From an uncultured Paracoccaceae bacterium (GTDB lineage: Bacteria > Pseudomonadota > Alphaproteobacteria > Rhodobacterales > Rhodobacteraceae): a stretch of 64,000 nucleotides of DNA. Below are positions 36,735 to 46,154 of this stretch, one piece after another (the first letter of the stretch is position 1; every line of letters begins with the position of its first letter). The notes beneath the pieces were generated by a model that saw only the letters and a program-made list of their open reading frames with translations, ran no database searches and was not told where the DNA came from. The stretch lies in assembly GCA_947498415.1 (NCBI GenBank), contig CANMKB010000001.1, forward strand, positions 682,001 to 746,000, given 5' to 3'. Both the position numbers and the translations under genes were made by a program.

Positions 36735-36766
36735 ACCCGATCACCAATGTAAGGTGGTCGGGTTTT
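36735..36766 (+). terminator. Peroxiredoxin terminator
   Basis: ACCCGATCACC and GGTGGTCGGGT form an 11-base stem with one wobble pair and a 7-base loop, followed by TTT. It lies 24 bases after the stop and just before the end of the convergent glycosyltransferase gene. Confidence 0.85.
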
Positions 36767-36783
36767 GCTTGGTGATTTCTGTG

Positions 36784-38826
36784 CTAGTACCAGAAGGGCT
36801 TTTTGCTTCGAATAGTTTCTATTTCTTCGAAGATATACTGAGCGCCTTTGCTTTCCTCGGACATTTTTCTGGCCAAACTAAGCATAATATCTGAATCCGC
36901 TTTGCAAAGAGATACAGGTGATTTTTTGAGAAATGGAAATTTGTGTTTCTCCCAGAGAAACTCTGGCATGGCGTAGCTGATTCCGAACCGCGCTGCGGTA
37001 GCGAGTAACAGGTTTATGACGTCTTGCCGGTCTGCTGCTGACTTGCTTGCATTCAAATCTGGTAGAACCTTATTCAGAACTTCCTTCATCATCCATTCGC
37101 CTAGGTAAAGAAGGTTGTGAGCATAGCGATTTAGTTCATCGTCACTGCAGCTTGCAAGTGAATCAGGTAAAGTGCGGATGTCGTAGGTTGCTCCGTGGGT
37201 AAATTTATTGTCCACCGCAAAGCGACTCATCCCAATTTCTCCGTGGCGAACAACCTTATTCTTCTTAGCTGTCAGCTTGTAGTTTTTCCAAAATCTTAAG
37301 AATTTGGAATTTTGAAGTAACTTTGGTCCAATAGAAATGGCATAGGAGCAATAATGGAATTCGCTTAACGATGGATTGTATTCCCATTGAATTGAATGGT
37401 ACTGCTCTCTGCCAACGCGAAGAATACCGTAACTTGTAGCAGCACCGGCAAAATCTACACCTAGCGCTTCCGCGTCAAGAAGCCAATTTGAGGTCTGCGG
37501 AATTGGAAACCAAGAGGAATCGTTAAGAAACACCAATCTGGTTAGTTTATGAAGTATAGGTTGCAATGAGAGATATCCGTCGCGATAGCCTCCAAAGTCA
37601 TAGCCGATGTTGGGGCGCTCGATCACTCGCCATGCAAGTTTTTTCAGCTCTAAGCGATCTGTTTCTGAAAGAGGAAGGTTTGAGACAATTAACGGAGCAT
37701 AACCCGCAGAGCGGATGTATTCTAGGGCTCTACGATGACTTTCAAGTAATCCCATCTTCGGAAAAATTAGGTAAATCGCAACTTTACCTTGCTCTTGAAC
37801 TTCACCTTGCTCCTCTCGAATTTTCCTGCGTTTTGAAATATCGTACCAGAGCGTGACAAAAAAACGATCATATAGAGCTCGAGGTATTGCCAAGGTTTGC
37901 CAGAGCAGGCGAATCAGTTCTCTCTTTAATTTCCAAAGAGGGAAGTAGCCCACGAAAGTTGGCAATTGATTTGGCGTAGTATAGTGTTTTTTGTACTTTC
38001 GCACGCCCATCAGGAATCCAATGTTCTTCGCTCGTTTGCGTGCTGAAAAGATGTTTTCAGGCGATGCAAGTTTTGCGAATGCAAGCAGATTGCTTCGCAG
38101 TTTAGGGAAGGGGCGATTATGCTTACGCAAAGTTTGAATTCGAGATTTTGCGAGATGGAATGCCTTGAATTTTGTAACATCAGAATCTCGACCTGATGAG
38201 CGCCCACCAGTATGGATTACTTTAGCTGTCGGTACTAAGATCAAGCTGCCGCCGTCTTGACGTAGTCGCAAAGACCAGTCATCGTCTTCGTGGTACATAA
38301 AGATTCGTGGATCAAACTGATAACGGTTGAATAATTCTCGAGTAACAAATATTGCAGAGCCTGCCAGAACGGGGACTTTAGTTTCGGTTTCTGGGCAACC
38401 GCGCGGTAGCCATTCATGGCGCGGCAATAAAATGGAGCGCCGTTTGAAATTCTCGGTGCCGTCTGCATTCAAGATTTTTGGTCCAAAAGCAGTGTCTTGT
38501 GAGTGACGCGCTGCTGTTTTGAGAAATTCACTCAAGGTATCGTGTTCTAGTTGAGCATCGGGGTTCAACATCAGAAGATATTCAGTTTCTGCAGCGTGCG
38601 CACCGAGATTGCATGCGGCGCCAAATCCAATATTTGTGTCGCTATGAATAAGCGTAAATTTGTATTTTTTGGTCAATCCAATTAACGCATCACGATCGTG
38701 ACCGGCGTTATCTACAACAATGACGTGTGCGCCTTCGGGAATTGAAGCCAACATGTTAGGTATGATTGGGCTACTATTGTAGCTGACCGTTACAATGGTG
38801 ACGTCAGCTGCGCTAAAGCGACTCAT
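36784..38826 (-). CDS. GT2 glycosyltransferase fused to an RgpF (rhamnan synthesis F) domain
   Basis: This 680-residue fusion has a family 2 domain (about residues 10-260; VTIVTVSYNSS opening, VVDNAG, LMLNPDAQ and a metal-binding DxD-like acidic stretch) followed by an RgpF domain (about 380-650; FPKMGLLESHRRALEY, NIGYDFGGYRDG, LVFLNDSSWFPI). RgpF proteins take part in rhamnose-rich surface polysaccharide assembly. I start at the ATG at 38826, with AGGA nine bases upstream; the longer reading to 38940 runs through the pnp terminator. The gene is AT-rich compared with its neighbours, with many AAA, TTT and ATT codons, suggesting horizontal gain. Confidence 0.87.
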   Translation of the reverse strand: MSRFSAADVTIVTVSYNSSPIIPNMLASIPEGAHVIVVDNAGHDRDALIGLTKKYKFTLIHSDTNIGFGAACNLGAHAAETEYLLMLNPDAQLEHDTLSEFLKTAARHSQDTAFGPKILNADGTENFKRRSILLPRHEWLPRGCPETETKVPVLAGSAIFVTRELFNRYQFDPRIFMYHEDDDWSLRLRQDGGSLILVPTAKVIHTGGRSSGRDSDVTKFKAFHLAKSRIQTLRKHNRPFPKLRSNLLAFAKLASPENIFSARKRAKNIGFLMGVRKYKKHYTTPNQLPTFVGYFPLWKLKRELIRLLWQTLAIPRALYDRFFVTLWYDISKRRKIREEQGEVQEQGKVAIYLIFPKMGLLESHRRALEYIRSAGYAPLIVSNLPLSETDRLELKKLAWRVIERPNIGYDFGGYRDGYLSLQPILHKLTRLVFLNDSSWFPIPQTSNWLLDAEALGVDFAGAATSYGILRVGREQYHSIQWEYNPSLSEFHYCSYAISIGPKLLQNSKFLRFWKNYKLTAKKNKVVRHGEIGMSRFAVDNKFTHGATYDIRTLPDSLASCSDDELNRYAHNLLYLGEWMMKEVLNKVLPDLNASKSAADRQDVINLLLATAARFGISYAMPEFLWEKHKFPFLKKSPVSLCKADSDIMLSLARKMSEESKGAQYIFEEIETIRSKKPFWY

Positions 38827-38860
38827 TGGCATAATTCCTGTGAAATATTCTCGAGTTGTT

Positions 38861-38892
38861 ACTAATTTGATTAGTGAGTTGCAATTGTCAAA
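38861..38892 (-). promoter_or_regulatory. Candidate promoter and operator of the GT2-RgpF gene
   Basis: On the minus strand a perfect TTGACA (38887-38892) sits at the end of the pnp terminator T-tract. A perfect inverted repeat ACTAAT/ATTAGT (38861-38875, 3-base spacer) overlaps where the -10 should be. The -10 itself is poor, so this is a candidate only. Confidence 0.35.
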
Positions 38893-38923
38893 AAGAAGCC
38901 CCTGAATTTGAAACAGGGGCTTC
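38889..38923 (-). terminator. pnp terminator
   Basis: GAAGCCCCTG and CAGGGGCTTC form a 10-base stem with a 9-base loop; read on the minus strand it is followed by TTTTT. It lies 30 bases after the pnp stop and shows that the next gene must start further downstream. Confidence 0.9.
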
Positions 38924-38952
38924 ATGCAATAGTTTGCCAAATATAGTTTGGA

Positions 38953-41088
38953 TCAGTCGGTGCTTTTGTCTGTTTGGACTTCTGCGCCAGTTTCCTGATC
39001 CACCACTTTCATAGACAGGCGAACCTTGCCGCGATCGTCGAAGCCCAGAAGCTTAACCTTAACTTCCTGACCTTCTTTCAGAACGTCGGAAGGATGGTTC
39101 AAGCGGCGGTTTTCGATCTGGGACACGTGCACCAGGCCATCGCGCTTACCAAAGAAGTTCACGAATGCACCGAAGTCGACGATCTTCACGACCTTACCAG
39201 TGTACACAGCGCCTTCTTCTGGCTCTGCAACGATGGAATGGATCATGTCGTATGCTTTCTGAATGGATTCACCATTCGGGGAAGCAATTTTGATCACGCC
39301 TTCGTCGTTGATGTCCACTTTCGCGCCAGACACTTCAACGATCTCACGGATCACCTTACCGCCAGAACCGATCACTTCACGGATCTTGTCGGTTGGGATG
39401 TTCATGGTCTCGATGCGAGGTGCGTGAACAGAGAAGTCAGACGCGCCAGATAGCGCTTTGTTCATCTCTGCCAGAATGTGCATGCGGCCGTCTTTCGCTT
39501 GAGCGAGAGCTTTTTCCATGATTTCTGGTGTGATGCCTGCAACCTTGATGTCCATCTGCAGCGAGGTGATGCCGTTTTCGGTACCTGCCACTTTGAAGTC
39601 CATGTCACCTAGGTGATCTTCGTCACCCAAGATATCTGTCAGGATTGCATAGTCGCCGTCGTCTTCCAGGATCAAGCCCATCGCAACACCCGCAACTGCG
39701 GATTTTAGCGGGACGCCTGCGTCCATCATGGACAGAGAGCCACCACAAACGGATGCCATGGAAGACGAACCGTTGGATTCTGTGATCTCTGATACAACGC
39801 GGATGGTGTACGGGAAGTCAGTTGCCGCTGGCAGAACCGCCTGAAGCGCACGCCATGCCAGTTTACCGTGACCGATTTCACGACGACCTGGAGAACCCAC
39901 ACGACCTACTTCACCTACAGAGTATGGAGGGAAGTTATAGTGCAGCAGGAAGTTGCTGCGGAAGTTACCGTGCAACGCGTCGATGATTTGCTCATCGTCA
40001 CCGGTGCCCAAAGTGGTCACAACCAGACCTTGAGTTTCGCCGCGTGTGAACAAGGCAGAACCGTGTGTTCGTGGCAGAAGGCCAACTTGTGATTCAATGG
40101 CACGTACTGTTGTCGTGTCACGACCGTCGATACGTTTGCCGCCTTTTACAACGTCACCACGCAGGATGCTTGCCTCCAGCTTTTTCATCGCGGAACCAAG
40201 GTTTGCGTCTTCCAGCTGTTCTTCGGTCAGTGCTTCTTTGATCGCTTCGCGCGCAGCGGCAACGGCAGTTGTACGCTCTTGCTTGTCGGTCAACGCAAAC
40301 GCTGCACGCATCTGAGTTTCACCTGCCGCTTTAACGGCAGCAAAAAGCTCAGAGTAATCAGGCGCTTGATAGTCAAACGGCTCTTTTGCAGCATCTTCGG
40401 CCAGATCAATGATCAGGTCGATAACAGGTTGAATCGCTTCGTGTGCAAACTTCACCGCACCCAGCATTTCCGCTTCGGTCAGTTCGTATGCTTCGGATTC
40501 CACCATCATCACGGCGTCTTTGGTACCTGCAACAACCAGGTCAAGACGTTGATCTGGCTTCGTGCGCAGTTCGTCCATGTCGTCGATTTCTGGGTTCAGG
40601 ATGTATTCGCCATCCACGAAACCCACACGTGCAGCACCGATTGGGCCCATGAATGGAACGCCAGAAATCGTCAGAGCAGCAGAAGCTGCGATCATTGCAA
40701 CCATGTCTGGGTCATTCACCAGATCGTGCGACAGTACAGTACACATGACCAGCACTTCGTGCTTGAAGCCTTCCACGAAAAGTGGGCGGATCGGGCGGTC
40801 GATCAGACGTGCTGTTAGTGTTTCTTTTTCAGTCGGGCGCGCTTCGCGCTTAAAGAAACCGCCAGGAACTTTACCGGCGGCATAGTATTTCTCTTGGTAG
40901 TGTACGGTCAGAGGAAAGAAATCCTGACCTGGCTTTGGTGCTTTCGCGAAAGTCACGTTTGCCATGACGCTGGTCTCGCCCAAAGTGGCGATTACGGTGC
41001 CGTCAGCTTGACGGGCAACTTTACCCGTTTCCAGAGTGAGGGTTTCTTCCCCCCACTGCATCGATTTTTTTGTTTCTGTGAACATCAT
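38953..41088 (-). CDS. pnp: Polyribonucleotide nucleotidyltransferase
   Basis: PNPase degrades RNA 3' to 5' using phosphate and is a degradosome part. The 711 residues show two RNase PH domains separated by a helical segment; the second contains [15 protein letters not shown] and the [12 protein letters not shown] region. A KH domain ([20 protein letters not shown]) and an S1 domain ([21 protein letters not shown]) end the protein. Two ATGs are adjacent at the start; AGGATACG precedes them. rpsO is separated from pnp by a polysaccharide deacetylase gene instead of being directly upstream. Confidence 0.97.
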   Translation of the reverse strand: MMFTETKKSMQWGEETLTLETGKVARQADGTVIATLGETSVMANVTFAKAPKPGQDFFPLTVHYQEKYYAAGKVPGGFFKREARPTEKETLTARLIDRPIRPLFVEGFKHEVLVMCTVLSHDLVNDPDMVAMIAASAALTISGVPFMGPIGAARVGFVDGEYILNPEIDDMDELRTKPDQRLDLVVAGTKDAVMMVESEAYELTEAEMLGAVKFAHEAIQPVIDLIIDLAEDAAKEPFDYQAPDYSELFAAVKAAGETQMRAAFALTDKQERTTAVAAAREAIKEALTEEQLEDANLGSAMKKLEASILRGDVVKGGKRIDGRDTTTVRAIESQVGLLPRTHGSALFTRGETQGLVVTTLGTGDDEQIIDALHGNFRSNFLLHYNFPPYSVGEVGRVGSPGRREIGHGKLAWRALQAVLPAATDFPYTIRVVSEITESNGSSSMASVCGGSLSMMDAGVPLKSAVAGVAMGLILEDDGDYAILTDILGDEDHLGDMDFKVAGTENGITSLQMDIKVAGITPEIMEKALAQAKDGRMHILAEMNKALSGASDFSVHAPRIETMNIPTDKIREVIGSGGKVIREIVEVSGAKVDINDEGVIKIASPNGESIQKAYDMIHSIVAEPEEGAVYTGKVVKIVDFGAFVNFFGKRDGLVHVSQIENRRLNHPSDVLKEGQEVKVKLLGFDDRGKVRLSMKVVDQETGAEVQTDKSTD

Positions 41089-41109
41089 CGTATCCTAGAT
41101 AGGAGCACT

Positions 41110-41155
41110 CCCGGCCCTCCGGGTCTCCCGTTTGCATGGCGGCCCCATTGCCGCC
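41110..41155 (-). promoter_or_regulatory. Two hairpins in the pnp leader
   Basis: CCCGG/CCGGG (41110-41123) and GGCGGC/GCCGCC (41138-41155) form short GC-rich stems a few bases upstream of the pnp ribosome-binding site. In E. coli a leader stem-loop allows RNase III/PNPase autoregulation; here the role is inferred from position only. Confidence 0.3.
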
Positions 41156-41334
41156 GACCCCATTTATCTTGCTTTGAAGTGCCGGGGTCTTGGCACAACG
41201 TCTCAGATAGGCTCGCGCATAGCGCATTTTAGCTGGGTTGGGAAGAGGTGTGTGCCTTTGGGGCGATCGGGCCGACTGACTTTGATCAGAAGACCGCTCA
41301 TGCCCTTTCTTTGGGTTTTCCAAGGTGCAGCGGC

Positions 41335-42039
41335 TTAAGGGGTGTTGATCAGCTCAGACAGTTTTGCAAACTGAAAACCCGCGGCACGAAGTTCGACTAT
41401 GATATCGGAAAGTGCGTCTCGCGTACGCTGACCTGTCGAAAACATCGGATGCAGCAGGATAATATCGCCAGGCGAAGCGTGATGCAGAATATATGCTGTC
41501 AGTGCCTCTGCATCCTGATCCGCGGGGACATTTTCCTCGGGTGCCATGCTCCACATGATGGTGGGGCGGTTGTGTCTGCTTAGATATAGCGGAAGCATAA
41601 ACAACTTTTTTCCGTACGGTGGACGGAAGTGAATTGTACCTTTGTGCCCGGCTTTTCGGATTTCTGCATCGGTGTCCTCGATTTCGCGACGCACACGCCA
41701 CGGCGGCATAAAGACCATTCGTTTATGGGTGTAGCTGTGATTTGCAAGCTCGTGCCCATCGCTTACAATCTGCGCTCCGATGTCGGGATTTTTTGCTAAA
41801 GCTTGGCCATTTACAAAAAACGTTGCCTGGACCTTTTGTTCGGCGAGTGTTTCAAGAATGTCTGGTGTGTATTTTCGGGTCGGGCCGTCATCAAAGGTGA
41901 GGGCAATTACAGGTTTGTCAGTGTCGATCTCTGAAATCAGCATTCCAAATAGCTGAAAGCTTTCGATCCGGCTTACTTGCCAGAGGCACCAGAAGATTGA
42001 AATTAGGAAAATCGCGATAATTAATAGTTTGCGAAGCAT
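41335..42039 (-). CDS. Membrane-anchored polysaccharide deacetylase
   Basis: This 234-residue carbohydrate esterase family 4 protein has an N-terminal membrane segment (IIAIFLISIFWCLWQ, no clear cleavage site) and a NodB domain. Motif 1 is TFDDGP (Asp50/Asp51), motif 2 ANHSYTH with the zinc histidines, motif 3 FRPPYGKK, and LLHPM near the end replaces the usual LxH motif. It probably removes acetyl groups from a peptidoglycan or exopolysaccharide sugar on the outer face of the membrane. It is inserted between rpsO and pnp. Confidence 0.9.
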   Translation of the reverse strand: MLRKLLIIAIFLISIFWCLWQVSRIESFQLFGMLISEIDTDKPVIALTFDDGPTRKYTPDILETLAEQKVQATFFVNGQALAKNPDIGAQIVSDGHELANHSYTHKRMVFMPPWRVRREIEDTDAEIRKAGHKGTIHFRPPYGKKLFMLPLYLSRHNRPTIMWSMAPEENVPADQDAEALTAYILHHASPGDIILLHPMFSTGQRTRDALSDIIVELRAAGFQFAKLSELINTP

Positions 42040-42130
42040 GCTTATACCCAGTTCAAATTAGGCGCAGCTTACTGATTTATAGAATGGAAAATAGTAGGTT
42101 TTTCGAAACCTGAAGACGCTAGAACATCAA

Positions 42131-42160
42131 AAAAAGCCCGCACAATTTCTTGCGCGGGCG
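42131..42160 (-). terminator. rpsO terminator
   Basis: GCCCGC (42136-42141) pairs with GCGGGC (42154-42159), and on the minus strand a run of seven T follows. It separates rpsO from the polysaccharide deacetylase, so rpsO and pnp are probably not one simple transcript. Confidence 0.85.
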
Positions 42161-42182
42161 TTTACACGAACAATTCGCGATT

Positions 42183-42452
42183 TTAGCGACGTAGGCCGAG
42201 ACGCTTGATCAAGTCAGCGTAGCGTGCTTCGTCTTTACCCTTCAGGTAGTCCAGCAGCTTGCGGCGCTGAGCAACCATTTTCAAAAGACCACGGCGGCCG
42301 TGGTTGTCTTTTTTGTGGGTTTTGAAGTGCTCAGTCAGAGTCGCGATGCGGGAGGAAAGGATGGCAACCTGTACTTCAGGGGAGCCAGTGTCACCCTCTT
42401 TGGTTGCGAAGTCTTTCATCACGCGGTTTTTTTCTTCAACAGTAATCGACAT
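42183..42452 (-). CDS. rpsO: 30S ribosomal protein S15
   Basis: S15 is an early-binding 30S protein that shapes the 16S rRNA central domain and contacts bridge B4. The 89-residue length is exact for the family. [32 protein letters not shown] and the [21 protein letters not shown] region (about residues 53-73) are diagnostic. GGAGACC lies just before the start (read on the minus strand). A terminator follows at 42131. Confidence 0.98.
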   Translation of the reverse strand: MSITVEEKNRVMKDFATKEGDTGSPEVQVAILSSRIATLTEHFKTHKKDNHGRRGLLKMVAQRRKLLDYLKGKDEARYADLIKRLGLRR

Positions 42453-42607
42453 CGGGGTCTCCTATTCAAAAGGTTCAGGGCACAAGCCGGGATGTCGTCC
42501 AGCAGGGTCCTATGGAGGTCGGCCTGTGATTCCACAATCCGATGGGCGCGTATAGGCAAATTCCATGTAAAAGAAAAGGGTTTTTGGTTTGATGGGTCGA
42601 TCGCGAT

Positions 42608-43513
42608 TTAGGTAGAATAAACGATCGAAACATCCTCTCCCTTTAGGCCGCCCCCTCCGTAAACCGAAGCGATCTGTTCACCGTTTAGGGTTACATGCCC
42701 GATCGTTGGGTCATCCGGGTCTGGATCAATGTCTATTTGCGCGTCTAAGCCGGGGGGCAACATGACAACCACACTGTCTTCGGCAGGGTCAAAATCTGTC
42801 CACACCGCAGGGGATCCGGTGTTCCAGTGACCGAATACACCAACGTCAGCACCTTCGCCGCCTGTTACCAAATCGGAGGCGCCTGAAATCAATGTGTCGT
42901 TCCCATCGCCGCCCGAAAGGCTGTCGGCCTCATCAATTTCATTGCCATCGGTATCAAACACACGGCCATCGAGGACGTCATCTCCATGAAATCCTGATAA
43001 CGTATCATTGCCTAAATCGCCGACCAAGGTATCGCTCCCATGTCGACCAGCAAGCCAGTCATCGCCAGCGCCACCGTTCAGCAAATCATCCCCTGTACCA
43101 CCAAGCAGTGAATCCTGCCCCTCAGCCCCGATAAGTGTGTCATCCCCAACACCGCCAGCGATCCAATCACTCCCGTCCCCGCCCTCGGCTAGATCATTTC
43201 CATCGCCTGCGTCGATGTGGTCATGACCTGCTTCGCCTCGCAGTTCATCATCCCCATCATCACCAAACAACCGGTCGTCACCGTCGCCACCTGAAATACT
43301 ATCGTCGGCCTCATATCCGTTGAGCTGATCATCGCCATCCCCACCGGCTATGAGATCGGATAATGCGGTGCCAGAGATGATCTGATCATCGTTTTCCGGC
43401 GAGCTTCCATTTGATGAGACATCGTGGTTTTCATCAGCGTCATCGCCGGAATCAACGGCGATGAACGATGCGCCGATGGCGACGATTCCTAAAAGGCTTG
43501 CAAGAATCCACAT
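42608..43513 (-). CDS. RTX-type calcium-binding repeat protein with N-terminal membrane anchor
   Basis: This 301-residue acidic protein starts with a membrane segment (WILASLLGIVAIGASFIAV) with no clear cleavage site. From about residue 48 to 165 it holds around a dozen GGxGxDxLx nonapeptides (for example GGDGDDRLF, GGTGDDLLN, GGAGDDWLA), then more near residues 200 and 215. These repeats bind calcium in beta-roll form outside the cell. It lacks a recognisable type I secretion tail, and no T1SS genes are nearby. GGAG precedes the ATG. Function unknown; a calcium-dependent surface anchor is possible. Confidence 0.88.
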   Translation of the reverse strand: MWILASLLGIVAIGASFIAVDSGDDADENHDVSSNGSSPENDDQIISGTALSDLIAGGDGDDQLNGYEADDSISGGDGDDRLFGDDGDDELRGEAGHDHIDAGDGNDLAEGGDGSDWIAGGVGDDTLIGAEGQDSLLGGTGDDLLNGGAGDDWLAGRHGSDTLVGDLGNDTLSGFHGDDVLDGRVFDTDGNEIDEADSLSGGDGNDTLISGASDLVTGGEGADVGVFGHWNTGSPAVWTDFDPAEDSVVVMLPPGLDAQIDIDPDPDDPTIGHVTLNGEQIASVYGGGGLKGEDVSIVYST

Positions 43514-43594
43514 GGCTTGCTCCGCATTTGAACCGTTTTAGTTCATCACAGAGTCTATTTCATGCCTACCGAATTCAAGAAGACCGGTTAACGC

Positions 43595-43861
43595 TTAGTT
43601 AGACAGCTCGATCTGTTTGGCGATTTGCGCGGCCCAATCGCCGACAATTGGAAGAAATTCGAACTGGCTGACCCACCATGCCAAAAGAGACACCAAGATT
43701 GTTGCTCCCATGACCGATCCCAACCCAAAAGCCAGCCCTCGCATGAATTGGAAGGCGATAGAGCGCCAAAACGAATTTTGAACCCGAATGAACCGGTGAT
43801 TGTTCAACCGTTCTACTTCGCGTGTCAGAGTTTGCAGTGTTTCGTTTTCGGTCATGCTCAT
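43595..43861 (-). CDS. DUF5665 small membrane protein
   Basis: This 88-residue protein has a basic N-terminus, a segment FMRGLAFGLGSVMGATILVSLLAWWV (about residues 39-64) that forms one or two membrane passes, and a tail VGDWAAQIAKQIE. The FxRGLAFGLGSVxGAT pattern with a following GDWxxxI is that of DUF5665. No function is known. AGGA lies ten bases before the first ATG; a second ATG two codons later is also possible. It sits 13 bases after the DUF1643 gene on the same strand, so the two are likely co-transcribed. Confidence 0.75.
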   Translation of the reverse strand: MSMTENETLQTLTREVERLNNHRFIRVQNSFWRSIAFQFMRGLAFGLGSVMGATILVSLLAWWVSQFEFLPIVGDWAAQIAKQIELSN

Positions 43862-43874
43862 ATTTACTCAATCC

Positions 43875-44387
43875 TTACCGACTAACCCAAGGCTCGGGTT
43901 GCTGGCTATATGCAATGTAAAGCGGGTGCCGCGGATGGCCCATTTTTGTAAGGCCAAGATGTTGGATCATTGTATCTTGTGAAAACAAAAGATCTTTCAC
44001 TTTTGCGCCCTGATCCAAATGCGCACCGTGCGCACCCCAGGCTGCGATTATGACATTTGCCCAGCTGCAAGCTTCTTGAATAGCGTTTGTATTATCTGGC
44101 CCAATTGGAGCGCTATGTTTGCGCATCTTTTGCGGGTCGGTTTCTCTGACCGCAAAAATGTTTACAGCCCGAAAGCCACCATAGCCCAACGCGCGTGCAC
44201 GGCGCTCGCAGCGCTCAATTGTGGGGTCGTTCTCCACTTCGGTGGCTTTGGACGGGTTGAGCATTAGAAATGCGACACGTGGGTGTGTCTCATCCCAAAC
44301 CCGTGTCAAAGAATACCGATAGACCTCGCAGTCCGAATACACGGCGGTCGAGGCAGCATCCCCTTTTTGGTGGTGGCGCATAATCAT
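43875..44387 (-). CDS. DUF1643 protein
   Basis: This 170-residue protein matches DUF1643: LMLNPSKATEVENDPTIERCERRAR (about residues 40-65), GGFRAVNIFAVRETDP and the later VIIAAWGAHG. There is no signal peptide or membrane segment. No activity is established. It is common in alphaproteobacteria near truB, as here (39 bases after the truB stop). The ATG at 44387 is followed by another at 44381; AGGG lies upstream of the first. Confidence 0.87.
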   Translation of the reverse strand: MIMRHHQKGDAASTAVYSDCEVYRYSLTRVWDETHPRVAFLMLNPSKATEVENDPTIERCERRARALGYGGFRAVNIFAVRETDPQKMRKHSAPIGPDNTNAIQEACSWANVIIAAWGAHGAHLDQGAKVKDLLFSQDTMIQHLGLTKMGHPRHPLYIAYSQQPEPWVSR

Positions 44388-44426
44388 GTGCGCACCCTAA
44401 TCAGGCGATAACGTTGAGAACAAGAT

Positions 44427-45347
44427 TTAACCTTCGGAAGGAGGCAATACGAACACGCGGTTTGGATGCAGCTCTCCGGCTTTAAAAACGCCCACCGCAA
44501 TCGGTTCGCCATCCAAGCTGGCCCAGCAAGCCTCGCCAAACTCGACATCATGCGCGATGACCATTCCCGGGTTGCCGTTTCTAAGCCGAGCCGCACCTTC
44601 GGGTGTGCATTTAACCTCGGGCAGATCTGCCAGCCCTTCGGTCAGGGGGCGAAGATGGGTATCGAGTTCTGGAGTTTTTGCGAGCTCATCAACCGTTTCA
44701 AGCGAAATGCCATCTTTGGCTTCGAACGGGCCAGACCAAATACGGCGCAGCTCTCTGACATGGCCATAACAGCCAAGGGCCTCGCCTAGATCGCGGGCAA
44801 TAGAGCGAACGTATCCACCTTTGCCGCACGTCAGTTCTAATAGAACATGATCCTGATCTTCGCGATCCAGCATCACGAGGCTTTCAACCCACAGCGGGCG
44901 GGCTGAGAGTTCGATCTCTTCGCCATCTCGGGCCAATTTGTAGGCGCGTTGCCCATCAATTTTTACGGCTGAAAACTTTGGTGGAACTTGTTGAATGTCA
45001 CCCACAAATGAGCCAAGCGCACTTTTAATATCTTCGTCGGACGGGCGAAGGTCCGAAGACGCTATGGCCTCGCCTTCGGCATCGTCAGTATTGGTTGCAA
45101 CGCCAAACCGCACTGTGAACTCATATGATTTCAAAGCATCGGTGATGTAGGGCACGGTTTTGGTCGCTTCGCCCAGCGCTACGGCCAAAACGCCAGTGGC
45201 TTCAGGGTCGAGGGTGCCAGCATGGCCTGCCTTTTTAGCCCCAAACGCCCAACGCACTTTGTTCACCACAGCGGTCGATGTGATACCCGCCGGCTTGTCG
45301 ACGATCAACCAGCCCGAAATATCGCGACCTTTGCGTTTACGCCCCAT
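44427..45347 (-). CDS. truB: tRNA pseudouridine(55) synthase
   Basis: TruB makes pseudouridine 55 in the T-loop of tRNAs and helps tRNA folding. The 306 residues have [16 protein letters not shown] (residues 18-33), the catalytic Asp in [15 protein letters not shown] (about 43-57), and [16 protein letters not shown] (about 185). The C-terminal region is PUA-like. GAGGG precedes the ATG. It belongs to the widespread rbfA-truB-rpsO-pnp group, here with a phosphodiester glycosidase gene between rbfA and truB. Confidence 0.96.
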   Translation of the reverse strand: MGRKRKGRDISGWLIVDKPAGITSTAVVNKVRWAFGAKKAGHAGTLDPEATGVLAVALGEATKTVPYITDALKSYEFTVRFGVATNTDDAEGEAIASSDLRPSDEDIKSALGSFVGDIQQVPPKFSAVKIDGQRAYKLARDGEEIELSARPLWVESLVMLDREDQDHVLLELTCGKGGYVRSIARDLGEALGCYGHVRELRRIWSGPFEAKDGISLETVDELAKTPELDTHLRPLTEGLADLPEVKCTPEGAARLRNGNPGMVIAHDVEFGEACWASLDGEPIAVGVFKAGELHPNRVFVLPPSEG

Positions 45348-45410
45348 GGTGCCCTCTTAAAGTTCAGATGTGTCTCGAAGGCCGGGGCCTAACGAACCCA
45401 ATGCACAAGG

Positions 45411-46154
45411 TCAATTGTCTTTGGTGCTTTCCACGACGCCCACAATTGGCCCAAGCCAGAATCCCGGATCTGACCGACCGATGGCGGGTGCGTGAATGCG
45501 GCTGACCTTGCCATCAAAATACAACGCTTGTGGTATCTTTAACGCGTCACGAAAGAAGCGGCCGAATTCATGGAACGAAACTCTGTTTTCTGACTTCACA
45601 AAGACAGCGCGGGTGCCATCCGCGCTTGTGCCCACGCCGTTCCTTACAAATTTTGATGTGCTGTCAGGCAAGAACCGTGGGTGCAGTGCTCCATCGATCA
45701 CAAGCATTGGTCCGGACTGCGTGGCAAAGCGACATTCAGGTGACATGCGTTGGAAGGCAAGAGTTTCGATGACATCGGCGCGTCCTTCACGGATGCAAAA
45801 AACACCGTTGGGCAAAAGACCAAAGTTTCCCGGGCTGGCCTTGGTAAACAATTTCTGCGCTGGCTGAAAGTTCTCAACGTAGTAGCCCACCGGGCGCCGG
45901 TCGGGATGGTACATCCCCGCATTCATAGCAAAACTGAGCTGGTGGTTTGGGCCGATATGCCGGTCCACCTCAGAGAAGTGGCCAAGAACTTTTCCTGAAT
46001 CATCTTTTAGAAAGAGTTTGATCCGTTCGGCTTGGGCATCGACCGTACATAAGGTGAAACGATTGCCTTCAAAGATTTGAGTACCACAGTCGACCGCATA
46101 GGCAGGCGCGGCCCAAAGCGCGATAAGCGCGGTAAGGGCACGCGGCAATCTCAT
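45411..46154 (-). CDS. Phosphodiester glycosidase (NAGPA) family exported protein
   Basis: This 247-residue protein has a signal peptide (residues 1-20, ending APAYA before VDCG) and the NAGPA/DUF2233 fold. Typical stretches are [39 protein letters not shown] and [17 protein letters not shown]. The eukaryotic member removes GlcNAc from phosphodiesters; bacterial relatives act on cell-wall or surface sugars. Its start overlaps the rbfA stop by 4 bases, so it is coupled to rbfA and lies between rbfA and truB. Confidence 0.88.
   Translation of the reverse strand: MRLPRALTALIALWAAPAYAVDCGTQIFEGNRFTLCTVDAQAERIKLFLKDDSGKVLGHFSEVDRHIGPNHQLSFAMNAGMYHPDRRPVGYYVENFQPAQKLFTKASPGNFGLLPNGVFCIREGRADVIETLAFQRMSPECRFATQSGPMLVIDGALHPRFLPDSTSKFVRNGVGTSADGTRAVFVKSENRVSFHEFGRFFRDALKIPQALYFDGKVSRIHAPAIGRSDPGFWLGPIVGVVESTKDN

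Noticed and set aside
38827..38940. N-terminal extension of the GT2-RgpF gene
   Set aside because: It passes through the strong pnp terminator and the GT2 fold begins right after the ATG at 38826.
42700..43400. DNA-level tandem repeat array in the RTX gene
   Set aside because: The repeats are at the protein level; the codons vary enough that no exact DNA repeat unit is present.
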